From NCBI GenBank assembly GCA_029204225.1, contig CM055102.1, positions 24,335,390-24,399,389 on the forward strand: a DNA stretch of 64,000 nt, in the 5' to 3' direction. The stretch's first letter is position 1. The number at the start of each line of letters is the position of its first letter. The stretch is from Diphasiastrum complanatum. Its lineage: Eukaryota; Streptophyta; Lycopodiopsida; Lycopodiales; Lycopodiaceae. Positions 12,013 to 22,499 of this stretch are shown here, piece by piece. Below the pieces are notes generated by a model that was not told the origin of the DNA, searched no databases, and was given only the letters and a program-made list of their open reading frames with translations. Both the position numbers and the translations under genes were made by a program.

Positions 12013-13623
12013 GAAACTTCCTATCATGCTCTTTTCATATCAGATGAAGAGCCTAAAGATGTCCAAGAAGCACTTCAATCCAAGATGTGGGTTGAAGCAA
12101 TGACCCAAGAGTTTGAAGCCTTGATGTCAAACAACACATGGGAGCTTGTGGAGCCACCAAACAACATGCATGTAATTGGATGTAAGTGGGTTTTCATAAT
12201 CAAGTATAATCATGCTGGATCTATCAATAAGTATAAAGCAAGACTTTGTGCCAAAGGCTACTCACAAATCAAAGGTCTTGATATGAAGACACCTTTGCAC
12301 CAGTTGCAAAAATGGTAACAATCAGAATACTCATATCTCTTGCATGTTTTCACAATTGGAGTATGTTCCAGCTTGATGTTTCTAATGCATTTCGTAATGG
12401 TTACCTTGAGGAGGAGATTTACATGGAGCAACCTCCTGGTTTTGTGAAAGAAGCTGAAGAGTCAAAAGTTTGTCTTTTGTTCAAAAGTCTCTATGGACTG
12501 CAACAAGCACCAAGGTCTTGGTATGCAAGGTTCAACTCCTATCTCATATCACTCAGATTTTGTCTAAGTGGATATGACCCTTCTCTGTATTATAAGTTTG
12601 TAGATAACTTTGTAATTATTCTTCTCATCTATGTAGATGATATCATTCTTTGTGAAAATAATGAGAAGCTAGTTGAAGAAACTAAGCATGCACTTGGTAG
12701 TGAGTTTAAGATGCAGGACTTAGGAGTTCTTCACTATATTTTAGGCCTTGAAATAGTTTTTTAAAAAGGTCAAGCATTTATAAGTCAAAATAGATATGCA
12801 CCTTTCCATGCTCAAGAAATTCCAAATGGAAAACTGTAAAGGCATAGATACACCTATGGAGCACATTGTAAAAGTTCCTATGAAAGATGATGAAAAATCC
12901 TTTGTGGACATCACTCTTTATATGAGTCATATTGGCTCACTTATATGGTTAACAGTGACTAGGTCTGATCTAAGTTTTGGTGTTCATAAGCTAAGTCAAC
13001 ACATGCAGGATCCAAAGTTATATCACTGAAAGTTGGCTAAAACAATCTTGAGGTATATATCTTCTACCTTGGATTATGGATTATTCTACAAAGGAGAAGA
13101 TCTGACTTTGATTGCTTTTTCAGATTTAGATTTTGCAGGAGACAGGTTGGATAGAAAATACACAAGTGCTTACACTATTTTTCTTGGAGGGAACTTAGTT
13201 TCTTGGTTGTCAAAGAAGCAAGCAACTATATCTTTATCATCCTGTGAAGCTGAGTACGAATCTCTTACAACCACAACAAAGGAGGTTTTACTGATCAAAA
13301 GGCTACTTTTGGAGCTAAAGTGTTATGGAGATGAAGACCTTCCAATTATCAAGAATGATAACATTTATGCTCAAGCTCTTGCGAATAATCCAGTGTTCCA
13401 TGCAAGGAGCAAACACATCGAGGTAGCTCACCATTTTGTAAGAGAAAAAGTCATTGGGAGAGAAATCTTATTGGAGCATGTTGGATCTTCAAATTGTGTT
13501 GCAGATCTTCTCACCAAGCCATTACTCAAGAATGTCTTTATCAAGATGAGGTCTAATCTTGGCCTAATTTCGAAGTCTATGTTGGATAGGAACATATATT
13601 CTAAGGAGGAGTGTGAAGATTAG
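12013..13623 (+). pseudogene. copia-A 3' half: reverse transcriptase and RNase H
   Basis: Ty1/copia polyprotein entering at the integrase-RT hinge (ALFISDEEPKDVQEAL). RT segments include GCKWVFIIKY, FQLDVSNAFRNGYLEEE, SLYGLQQAPRSWY and the catalytic YVDDIILCEN. RNase H follows (FSDLDFAGD, SWLSKKQATISLSSCEAEY, ARSKHIEVAHHFVREK) to the end near 13623. Breaks are a frameshift near 12310, a stop near 12762 and a stop near 13028. The 5' half of the same copy is on the minus strand at 41941-42828. It was split first by insertion of copia-B and then by the inversion. Confidence 0.9.
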
Positions 13624-14338
13624 TAAAATATTATCCTATCTCGAGTTTTGGGGCCATGTCCATGATTATTTCCATTGTAATCTATGTTGTACATAAAGGT
13701 ATGTGAATTGAGCACATAACCTTCTAGAATAGGTCAAGTTTGAGTTAGGTAGATTCAAATTTGATGTCATGCAAAAGTTTAGATAGCATGCAATGTCATT
13801 CAGTATGCATGCAAGCCACTTGCAATCAGTGCATGCAACATGCAAAGTGTTTTCTATGATCTACACATGTCTAGGCAGTTTTATGAGTTGACATGCAGTA
13901 CATGCAATATCCATGCATGCAATTACACATGTGGATCCTTGGTAGTTGAGTTAACTGAGTTAAGTGGACTTTCCATGCAACTCCACTGTAGGAATTCGAG
14001 TCTCTTTGATGTAGGGAAATCTTGGCATGTTTTGCCATATTGTGAATAACGAGATTTTGGTGTTTTGGACTCATTCTCTCTCTACCCGAGTGTTCTAGCA
14101 TTGATTTTCTCTCTCTACCCGAGAGCAGCCTGTTTTTCTCATACTGAGCACTTAGAATTATTTTTGACATTCATTCCTCATAGTAAGAAGTTAGATTTTT
14201 CAGTCAGAGGTATGCCATTGTGCTCTTGCCATAGATTTTTCAGGTATTCTGTTTTCTGATCAATCTTCTGCAATTACAACACCTCAGTAAGATCCTGTAA
14301 GGTGTGTGGTGAAGTTCACACGTGCTAAAAACTTCACA
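13612..14338 (+). repeat. copia-A 3' LTR (candidate limits)
   Basis: Limits were chosen from a purine tract (AAGGAGGAG) just before TGTGAAG at 13612 and the matching CTTCACA ending at 14338. The segment is rich in CATGCA/TGCATG words between about 13780 and 13985 and holds duplicated CTCTCTCTACCCGAG at about 14075-14120. The matching 5' LTR was not found, so the ends are tentative. Confidence 0.55.
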
Positions 14339-15480
14339 CAATAGGGGAAATATGGGCTCAAACTGGGCCCTTTAAGAAGTTTAACTTCAGAGAGAGATTG
14401 CATAGAGAGAGAGGAGTACCAACAACTTTAGATGCTGGTTTTTTTAGTTTCGATTATGCCCTCACCTAACCAGTATGGTTAACTTGAGATAGATTGCTTT
14501 GATGAGGTCTATTTGTGGGCATGCTAGCAGATATGGAACGTGAAAAACTCAAATGTATCTAGGAATCTTGCTGTTAAATATGGAGCGTGAAAGACTCAAA
14601 TGAATCTTGAAATCTTGTTAGTTGAAATGAGGCAAGAGAAACTAAAAACTCTTGTGACATTTTTGTATGTTCATAAAGATCAATCATCTTGTTAGTAGTA
14701 TCAAATTTGAAGTAATGGAGAAGTTTCATCTTCATATTGCTTCTTGTGGAATGTACCCCCTTTTTTCATAAGTATGGTGATGTTGTTATCGGGGATTTGA
14801 GAAATAATACCCATAGGCATGTCAATTTGTAGGTAGATAGATCACTTTAGTCTAAATATCCAAATATTGAATAATGTCAGAGTTTTGAATCTATCAGTCA
14901 ACCAATTAGATTAATATGTGATGGAAATAGTGATTTACTTGGATACTATCAAAGGCTGCAAGAATTTGGTATATGATCAACAATTAGAATGTGCCCATCA
15001 ACAAGTGCAATGTGTGAATCAACAATTGCATCATGCCAACATTCAATGCAGCATTGTATAGAAAATGCTAGAAAAGACATTTTTATTCTTAGGGATAATA
15101 TATCGGAGTTGAATACTATAATTGCAAGTCTTTAATGCTCAAATTAAAATATGTTAGAATCAATGGAGAGGTTGTGATTTGAAATTTTAAAATCTCTTGG
15201 TGATATAGAATTATCCACAAAGGAAATTATGAAAAGAAAACGAAAAAGAAAAAGAGTTTCACAAAAAAAATATTGGAAAGTTATCTGTAAATAGTGGCAA
15301 TGAATAAATAAAAAATGAGCATTCAAGTAAGTATTATCATAAGTACATTAGTAAGTTAGATATCATTGCCTTATATATCTAGTACTTCTATTGAATGTAT
15401 TTTAAAATTGATCTTGTAGAATTGACTTTCGGATTTACAATGTGTCCTATCCTGCATATTATCTTTGGCAACAAGCATTA
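14339..15480. other. AT-rich stretch without a recognisable gene
   Basis: No coding content recognised. A short diverged direct repeat sits at about 14530-14615, built on TATGGAACGTGAAAAACTCAA and TATGGAGCGTGAAAGACTCAA-like words. The remainder is A/T-rich with scattered short ORFs. Confidence 0.45.
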
Positions 15481-16165
15481 CTTTAAAGATTTAAGTTAGG
15501 CTCTTATAAGAGTTATGAGATACATTTGAGTTACTATAAACCAATGCTTCTGTTATGGAGTAGTGGACAACAACAAACTCAACATACTCAGTAACTATTC
15601 AGATGCAAGTTGGGCAGGAGATGCTGATACTCGTAGATCCACATTTGGATTTAAATTCTTCCTCAACAATGGTCCAATCTCTTGAAACAGTTGCAAGCAA
15701 ACCTCAATGGCTTTATCTTTTACAGATTCAGATATATTGTTGTCTCTCAAGCAACGAAGGAAGCAGTGTGGTTGAGAAACTTACTATAGGACGTTTGTTT
15801 GAAACAATAAGCTCCGACAATTGTCTTTTGTGATAATCAAAGTGCTATTGCTTTATCGTCCACCAACCCCAGATTTCATTCTAGGAGTAAGCACATTTAA
15901 ATCAAGTATCACTATGTTAGAAGCAAAGTTCTCAACAAAGAGGTAAGCTTGGACTACTATCAAACGCAACACATGACGATAGATATTTTCACTAAGGCGC
16001 TAAGCTTGGCTACACATAAATGATTATGTGCAATGCTAAGTTCAAAGATCAAGGCATTTATGGATTCTAATTATGGGAGAGTGTTGGATTTTTATCCTTA
16101 TAATCCGATTATTACTCTATATCCATTCATCTATCCAGTTTTTGCATTTTTACTCAAAAAAAAAA
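15481..16165 (+). mobile_element. Fragment of a copia-E family element: RNase H end, purine tract, LTR start
   Basis: Reads YSDASWAGDADTRRSTFGF near 15598 and continues to the end of the RNase H region, with a stop, frameshifts and HSRSKHI-like remains. The DNA follows copia-E positions 36790-37360. It ends with TATGGGAGAG and the LTR opening TGTTGGATTTTTATCC near 16082, which fades after about 80 bp. It has clearly more damage than copia-E. Confidence 0.82.
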
Positions 16166-16186
16166 TCTACAAGATCATTGATGGAT

Positions 16187-16440
16187 AATGCTCGATTTGA
16201 CAAAATGAAAAAGGAAATTGTTGAGATGGTCTTGACTGAGGTTCAAACATTTTTTGGTGCAAATGTAGCACAAGGAGTATGGGATCATGTTGGAATTAGC
16301 AATAAATGACTATACAGCATTTTTTAGAATTGTGCAAAAAGCATTTGCTCAAGTAAAGATTAAAAAGAATTTTCTTGCTCATCCATCTAGCGTTCACCAC
16401 GTCTACAAGGGAGCATTAATAGTACTATGATAAATCATAG
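16187..16440 (+). pseudogene. Fragment of an unclassified transposase-like protein (N-terminal region)
   Basis: Frame reads DKMKKEIVEMVLTEVQTFFG then GVWDHVGISNK, a stop, then YTAFFRIVQKAF. The pattern Q..xDxxGISxxxYxxxFxxxxK matches the segment DFAGISREAYATIFNLLEK in the minus-strand pseudogene at 22500-24936. This suggests two fragments of one mobile family. The function assignment is inferred from that longer copy. It directly follows the truncated copia-E type LTR. Confidence 0.45.
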
Positions 16441-17291
16441 CTCAATTTTATAGTAGCCAAAATTTCACTTGGCCACTTGCCCTGAAATAGCAACTTCTAG
16501 GTACTTCACCAAAAACCTAGTTTAACTTGACTAGATGCAATGTTTCTCAACTAGCCAATAAAAGTAAGTCTAGATTCGACCTTATCCACTTATATACTTG
16601 CTAAAAATAAGGTGTAGTGGGCTATTTCCTATCCTACCCTCAACCCTAGATCCAAGCACACAAGCATCAAGGAGATGATGTTAGTTGTCACGCGGAGGTT
16701 CGTTCCCATGAGAGCGATAGCATATTTCCAAATCCAGCATGTGCATAAGATTCACATCTAATACTAAGATCCATTACCACTAAGCATTAACACTACATCC
16801 ATTAACCCTAATCCACAATGATAGAAACTTACTTTTCTCTCTCTCCCTTTCTCTCTCACAAAAAACATGAGAATGATCAATCCCAATAAGCATCAAATCC
16901 AACAAATAGCAAATCCAAAGAAAACATGAGATTTAGAGGAGGAGAGATGAAGCACAAGGACATTCCATATCCATTCCATAAGAGGGCCAACCTGCTTGTA
17001 TTGAAATGAAGAGAACATGTACAAATGATTCGAAATTACCACTATATATAGTGGATTGGAGGGTCTTGGCCTCAATTCCTATTGGCCAATTTCTACCTCC
17101 CTAACTATTTAAATTTGAATTTTAGAGGGAACCAACTTGAAAATTGGTGGGAACCTTTTTTATTCACTAACTTGACTTTTAGGCCCTATGACATTAAAAG
17201 TCCCACAAAAAGGCCTAACTTCTAACTAACCAAATGACTATGTGATCATCGGGTTGACTTACACATGTAGGGTGCCAAATTCACTTATTAA
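16441..17291. other. No gene seen; contains an LTR-like block with a TATA palindrome
   Basis: No coding content recognised. At 17039-17054 lies the perfect palindrome CCACTATATATAGTGG, followed by GGCCTCAATTCCTATTGGCC. The same block recurs at 18744-18820. The two may be remnants of the LTRs of the element holding the ORF at 17292-18060. Confidence 0.4.
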
Positions 17292-18060
17292 CTAGGGTAG
17301 GTTTGCCTTGGGATCCGCAAACCTTAACAATATCCCCCACCAAAACTGGTGGCGGCCAATCTGGTCCTCAATGGTGACAGGTTTCTGGAATAAGGGCCTG
17401 GTCATTGATGTAGATGGACCCACTTCCATGGCTTGAGAAGCCATGGTGGTTTCTTCTTCATGTGCCCCTTGATCCATTCCAATATCCATTCCTGCCTAAT
17501 CTTGTTGTTGAAGCGAGAAGGCTGACAAGACTGGTACCTGGATCTGAGGGGTTGTTTCTAGGACTTGAGTGACGACTTTTTTGTATTTTTTTATAGTTGC
17601 CTTTGCCTTTGCCAACTCAGCCGATGCCGTGTGTTTGAATCTATCAAATCGGCCCTGAAACTCGGCCAATGTTGTGTGATAGGTCTCGATCTTTTTGAAC
17701 AAATAATGGACCTCCTCTGGTGGAACAGGACGGTCAGGCACTTCCGTTTGGAGATAAGTATCTCTCTCTAGTTTGCCCTTGTAATAGCAACACTTGCTAT
17801 TTTGCATCTTGAACGGCCTTATCCACTTGATCTTGCACAATTGTTAGAGTGTTCTGAAGCGTGCCCACATATCTTTCCAATGTCTCGGCAGATTGCTTGG
17901 CCTAATTCAACTCTGCTTCTGACTTAGCTTCGTGTTGTTTGGTAATCTTGAGCTCTCTACTCAGCTGGATGACTTTATGGCTGATAGAGTGTTTTCTATT
18001 CCCAATTCGGAGATGCAGTCTTCTTATTAATCATGGTCTGGATCACTCACACAAGGTTAG
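17292..18060 (-). pseudogene. Remnant of a coiled-coil repeat-element ORF
   Basis: Minus-strand pieces at 17840-17496 and 17489-17292. The first has Lys/Glu/Ala-rich heptads (FKKIETYHTTLAEFQGRF, AELAKAKATIKKYKKV) typical of a coiled coil. The second is acidic and Pro/Ser-containing and resembles no enzyme I know. Composition and strand resemble the 3-kb antisense ORF at 51436-54516. Stops and frame changes make it non-functional. A gag-like or accessory ORF of an LTR element is the best guess. Confidence 0.4.
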
Positions 18061-18743
18061 AGACTAAACCAAGTGCATCACCAAAATCCATGGGTGTAGT
18101 AACAGCAGCTGTAGCAGATGCAGGAGCTTGGTTGGGTTGGCATTGAAACTTTGCATGTGTATCTTCTTCTTCGAAGATATCTTCTCCTTCAAATCCTTCT
18201 AGAACGAACTACTTCGGAGATACAATCGCATGAACGATCCTTATCGTGTCCAATGCCTGAATGATTCCAATACGACAATGATGGATTAGTAGTAGAGCAA
18301 TGGACTCATTATGTCTTCTTATAATAAGAAACGTATCTAGTTCACTCACAAGGCTACAATAATACATCATCATATGTGTTTTCTTTGTTTAATGAAGCAA
18401 GTTTTAAGACACCCAACTGTTACCTACCACCATCCCACAAACAAAACCGCACTAGTTATGTGGGGAAGATAGGTGTCGTAATCGTGCATCAATTGTTATC
18501 CATGTCATAAACAAGATTCACTACATGCCAACTTGAGTATAAATGAATAATATAAGGTCCAATCTTCTATACAAATATATAAGCCATACTAATCAATACA
18601 AGGGCAAGAAACCATATTATAAACTTAATTTAAAATTAAAGTAGATGAGAAAGACACAATAAACAATCATAATGATTCTTACATAGTACATGGTATCATG
18701 GTAGATCCGTAACATACTGACCCCTTAGCCATACTCGAATCCA

Positions 18744-18820
18744 CCACTTTATATAGTGGAATTTAGGGCTTTGGCCTCAAATCCTATTGGCCAATTTCCA
18801 CCTCTCTTATTATTTGAAAT
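18744..18820. repeat. Second copy of the TATA-palindrome LTR-like block
   Basis: Resembles 17039-17115 (CCACTTTATATAGTGG, then TTTGGCCTCAAATCCTATTGG). The two copies are 1.7 kb apart in the same orientation, as expected for terminal repeats of a small or deleted element. Confidence 0.45.
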
Positions 18821-18883
18821 TCGAAATTCGGATGCCATTGGAAGATTCGGATCGAAGTAGAGGGCTGGCAAACAATCGTCCCA

Positions 18884-19221
18884 TCATGCTTGAGCTGATG
18901 CCAACAAAGCCAAATCTTTCGCAAATAAAGTGGACTGCCTAACCATTGGATCTAGCGAAAACATATATTTCTGAGAATAAGCCTGGAGTGCCCGATTGAA
19001 ATCAATTGCTACGGTCCAACTGAATGGTTGATGAATTATAGGCCAGTTTGGTGTATGGACGATGATTTTATCCATTGGCACACCAAGATCCTTTCATTTA
19101 TTTCATCTAGACATCGGAACGTAATATGGATCCACCCGGAGCTGGCAAGGGCTCGCAACATAACTCCTAATTGAATCCGGAGTTTTCTCGAAAACAACTT
19201 TATGCCATGGTGGTTGCTCAC
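18884..19221 (-). pseudogene. Short minus-strand ORF remnants of unknown repeat origin
   Basis: Two overlapping frames, 19221-19036 and 19081-18884, read as one interrupted protein (LDEINERILV then SWTVAIDFNRALQAYSQKYM). No family recognised. It may be the N-terminal side of the same type of protein as 17292-18060, but the TATA-palindrome block lies between them. Confidence 0.3.
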
Positions 19222-19700
19222 TTAATGCGGGTAACTTATTCAATTCCTTGCCCACTTCCATTAGAGGAGTTTCAAAATAAAAAAAAGACCCTTTGTAAAG
19301 ATACTTTATTTTTTTTCTCTAGTTTCGACCTCCAACTGGCCCAATGAAAGTCCTCAAATTTGAAAACGTAGCTCAAATAAACTAAAAAATACAAATATAT
19401 TACAGCAAAATTTGAAAGTTGCGTCGGGAAGCATGGATGTATCCCATTGGTTCCCTCTTCCTACCCGATCTGCCCGACATCAATACCTCTAAATTTATTT
19501 AACTAGGCTAGTTAGTATAGTGAAATTTGTTAACTAGACTAGTTACAGTTATAGAAATATAGTATGCGCAGTTGCTAGAAATATAGTATGCACAATAATT
19601 GTGACTACTGTGGCATTCTCATGAGATTAAATGTGATCCGAAAAATTGAATTTAGTATTATATTAGAAAAATTTTTGGCGCCTAAGCTTTGAAAATAGCA

Positions 19701-20320
19701 ATGGCAAGGAGACCAAGATCTACAATTGAGTCTGTGATTCTTTACAATGAGAAAGATGACGCTTGTAACTGGAAGCCAACAAATAATACAAAGAATTCAT
19801 GGGTGTTGTTGCATCCATCATCAAAGGGCAATTTTTGACAGAAGAAAAGGGCAAAGATGACATACATTGGAAAGCAAAGATTTTGGAGTTTAAGACAATT
19901 CCCAGAGGTCACTCTCTATATAAAGTTTTAGTACAACATGTTTATATGCATTTAGAAATAAAAGTACAAAATATCAATCCTCATGATCATCCAAAATGTA
20001 ACTGTGATATATCATAACATATGCACTCTACTATAATCCTAGGTGTTTTTTGATTGATGCTCTTCAGATTACAATTAAAATTTTTCAATGTTTTTCTTCT
20101 TTTAGATTTATATCCATCAAACATAAGTGAATGGGATCCAGCACAATCACTTGTAGGAATATTGGATGTGATTCACTCTGATGTTGGAAAGTTGCAATAT
20201 AGAGGAAGAAGTCCAAAGGAACTTGCAACAAGTGACAAAGTAGCTAGACGAGGGTCGCACAAGAGCAATTATGCGGATGTACGATATATTGGATCTGTGC
20301 GCATGAATGGTAGTAGATAG
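19701..20320 (+). pseudogene. Unidentified ORF remnant, possibly spliced
   Basis: An ATG at 19701 opens MARRPRSTIESVILYNEKDD and ends at a stop after a frameshift near 19830. The adjoining frame carries on with FLTEEKGKDDIHWKAKILEF. A second open segment at about 20100-20245 (SEWDPAQSLVGILDVIHSDV) could be a further exon. I do not recognise the family. It directly precedes the motif cluster at 20251-20704, so it may belong to the same mobile element. Confidence 0.3.
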
Positions 20321-20704
20321 TAAGGCACATAAACAAGGGTCGCACAAGAGCGATATGCGGAAAGACGGAGGAAAAAAAAGGTGAAAAAAATGCCTCGAGG
20401 TCGAGGACTTTTATCAAACGGATTGCATGTGCGAATGCACATCTTGTTGCACATGCGAACTGTCAGTTCATCAATTGCCTATAAAAGGCACATAGCCCGA
20501 TTAATTTTTTTTACTTTTTATTTCTCGATTTTCACAGTATATCGCTCTTGTGCGTGCTATTTGTAGTATCTATTACAGCTTGTCTTATGCCTGCACACTA
20601 GTGCAATATCCCAACTGTATTTTCCATACATATCGCTCCTGTGTGCGTTCTTTATATTCTCTTTTTTCATGTTTGCTTACCTAGCACACAAAAGCGATAT
20701 CTGC
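20251..20704. repeat. Cluster of a 16-20-bp motif in both orientations (possible transposon subterminal repeats)
   Basis: Core GCACAAGAGCGATAT occurs at 20255-20276 (variant) and 20340-20360, inverted at 20539-20554 and 20630-20647, and direct at 20683-20704. A diverged form lies near 20593-20610. An extra inverted pair GCATGTGC/GCACATGC sits at about 20425-20455. Five or six copies in 460 bp with mixed orientation resemble transposase-binding subterminal repeats of cut-and-paste elements. Confidence 0.55.
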
Positions 20705-20713
20705 CTATGAGCG

Positions 20714-22204
20714 ATGACATCGTCATCGGGATCTAGTCGTGAGAGCACCCTAAGTGCATTTATTATTGAGTTTGGAATTATTGAGAACTTAGACTACTTT
20801 CACACGCTATTTTGCCCATATCTACATGTTTTCAAGACTGAGCAACCTAATTTTGAAGTATTTAACGAACATTGTCTTAGATTAAGGGATATTGTTAGTA
20901 TACATGTTATCTCCAGTCCTCTCTCGTTCATGCATTTTACTGATCTTGTCCATTTCTTCCCGTTGTTCAAGCAAAGACTGGATAGGATGTTTACTAGATT
21001 GTTTAAACAATTTAGATGCACTATGATGTCTTTAGTCTGTAAGAGAAAATATCATTCTGTTGAATACTAGACTAGTTTCATTCTTTTTCTGCTAGTTCAG
21101 ATCCCAGATGATGAGGAAGCTATTGCTTCTGATTCTCAAATGGCATCATCCTTTAAAAAGATTAGTCATCAATATCCCTCATAAAGATAGTAATTTCGTT
21201 ATTGTTGATACTAAAGTGCTTCGTGATTCTTTCATTGGCTCTAATATCACTGATGAAGAATCAATGTTTGGAGATGAATTGAAATGTTCTTTTAATTTGT
21301 CTGTGTATCATATAAATGATGATGTATATATAACTACAACTGATTTGTGTAAGTTTTTTTAATATCGTGAGGATGAGGCATTTTCTTTATTATCTAGCAC
21401 AATTTCTGAATTTTTTGACATTGTAGATTTTGAAACCAAAGACTTGGTGTCTGGAATTGATTATGATGATGAGGATGGACTTATGACTGGTGAAGAATGC
21501 CTGACGAAAGCTTTATCAAATTTTGTTGAGCATGGACGAAGCATGCCATCTGATGAAGAATTCATGGCATTTCAATCCTAGATGGGCTTTCCTCGTCCAT
21601 CGTTAATGCATTTTACAGATGATTCTTCATATAGGAGGCCATAATATTAATCATCCGGATCTGGTTGCTACTGATGATGAAGAATGTGTAAGTATTTTAA
21701 CTTCATTGCTTAAAAATGTTGTTATCTCCTGAATGTGAATTTTTTATTTTTTAACACTTATTTCTATTGTAGGATGCACTCATAGTTGATGACTTTGTTG
21801 CGAGAAGAGGTGGTTTCAGACAACATGCTTCCTTGTTCCAGAGGGATAGTGGACTTGGCTACTATCTGAGGCATTTTCTAAACAATGAGATCTGTATTGC
21901 TCATTCGAAGTTCAGTCCAGTTGAGGAGACACTAATAATGGTTGTTAAAGCTTTATCATATTATTTAGGACATAAATTTATCAAAACAAATAAGATCATT
22001 TTCGTCAAGAGATCTTATGGTTTGAACATTCTAGGTTTTACTGATGAGAATGTTCCTTTAAGGAGCTCCCATTATTCATTGTACTCTACGTATATTGAAC
22101 TTAGTGAAAACAAGGATAATGCACATCTATTAGATGCATACTCAAGCAAAGAATTTCTTCATGACAATATAGCCATAGAAGGAGATAATGATGATGAAGA
22201 GTGA
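20714..22204 (+). CDS. Unidentified acidic ORF, probably two or three exons, with frame breaks
   Basis: Open pieces run from 20714 (MTSSSGSSRESTLSAF) through 21108-21360 and 21370-21640, then a plausible intron (donor TGT|GTAAGT near 21690, acceptor TTGTAG|GAT near 21773) into a clean 3' exon ending at the stop near 22204 (DDFVARRGGF, SPVEETLIMVVKALSYYLG, ending in an acidic DDEE tail). One frame change and a stop lie in the middle. I do not recognise the family; the segment from RRGGF to YYLG is weakly reminiscent of RNase H-like folds. It sits between the motif cluster and the opposite-strand transposase-like gene, so it may be the second ORF of that element. Confidence 0.35.
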
Positions 22205-22499
22205 ACACTTTGTTTTTTGTTATGATACAATCAATACATTTACATTGGGTACATATCATTTGATTATGATGCTCTTCTCTCTTTCTTCATGAATTTGTAA
22301 GCATTTTGAACTTGTCATAATTTGATGACAATAAAATCATTTGTATATGGCACATTTTCAAGAAGAATGTAGTATGCTATTAAGCAATATTCTAATTTTT
22401 CTCTTCCTGTATGAACTTGCATGCTTTTCTAAACTTGCTGTATTCTGTGGATTTTTTTAATTGAAGAATCTAAACTATGCGGTAGAACCACTGAAATAA

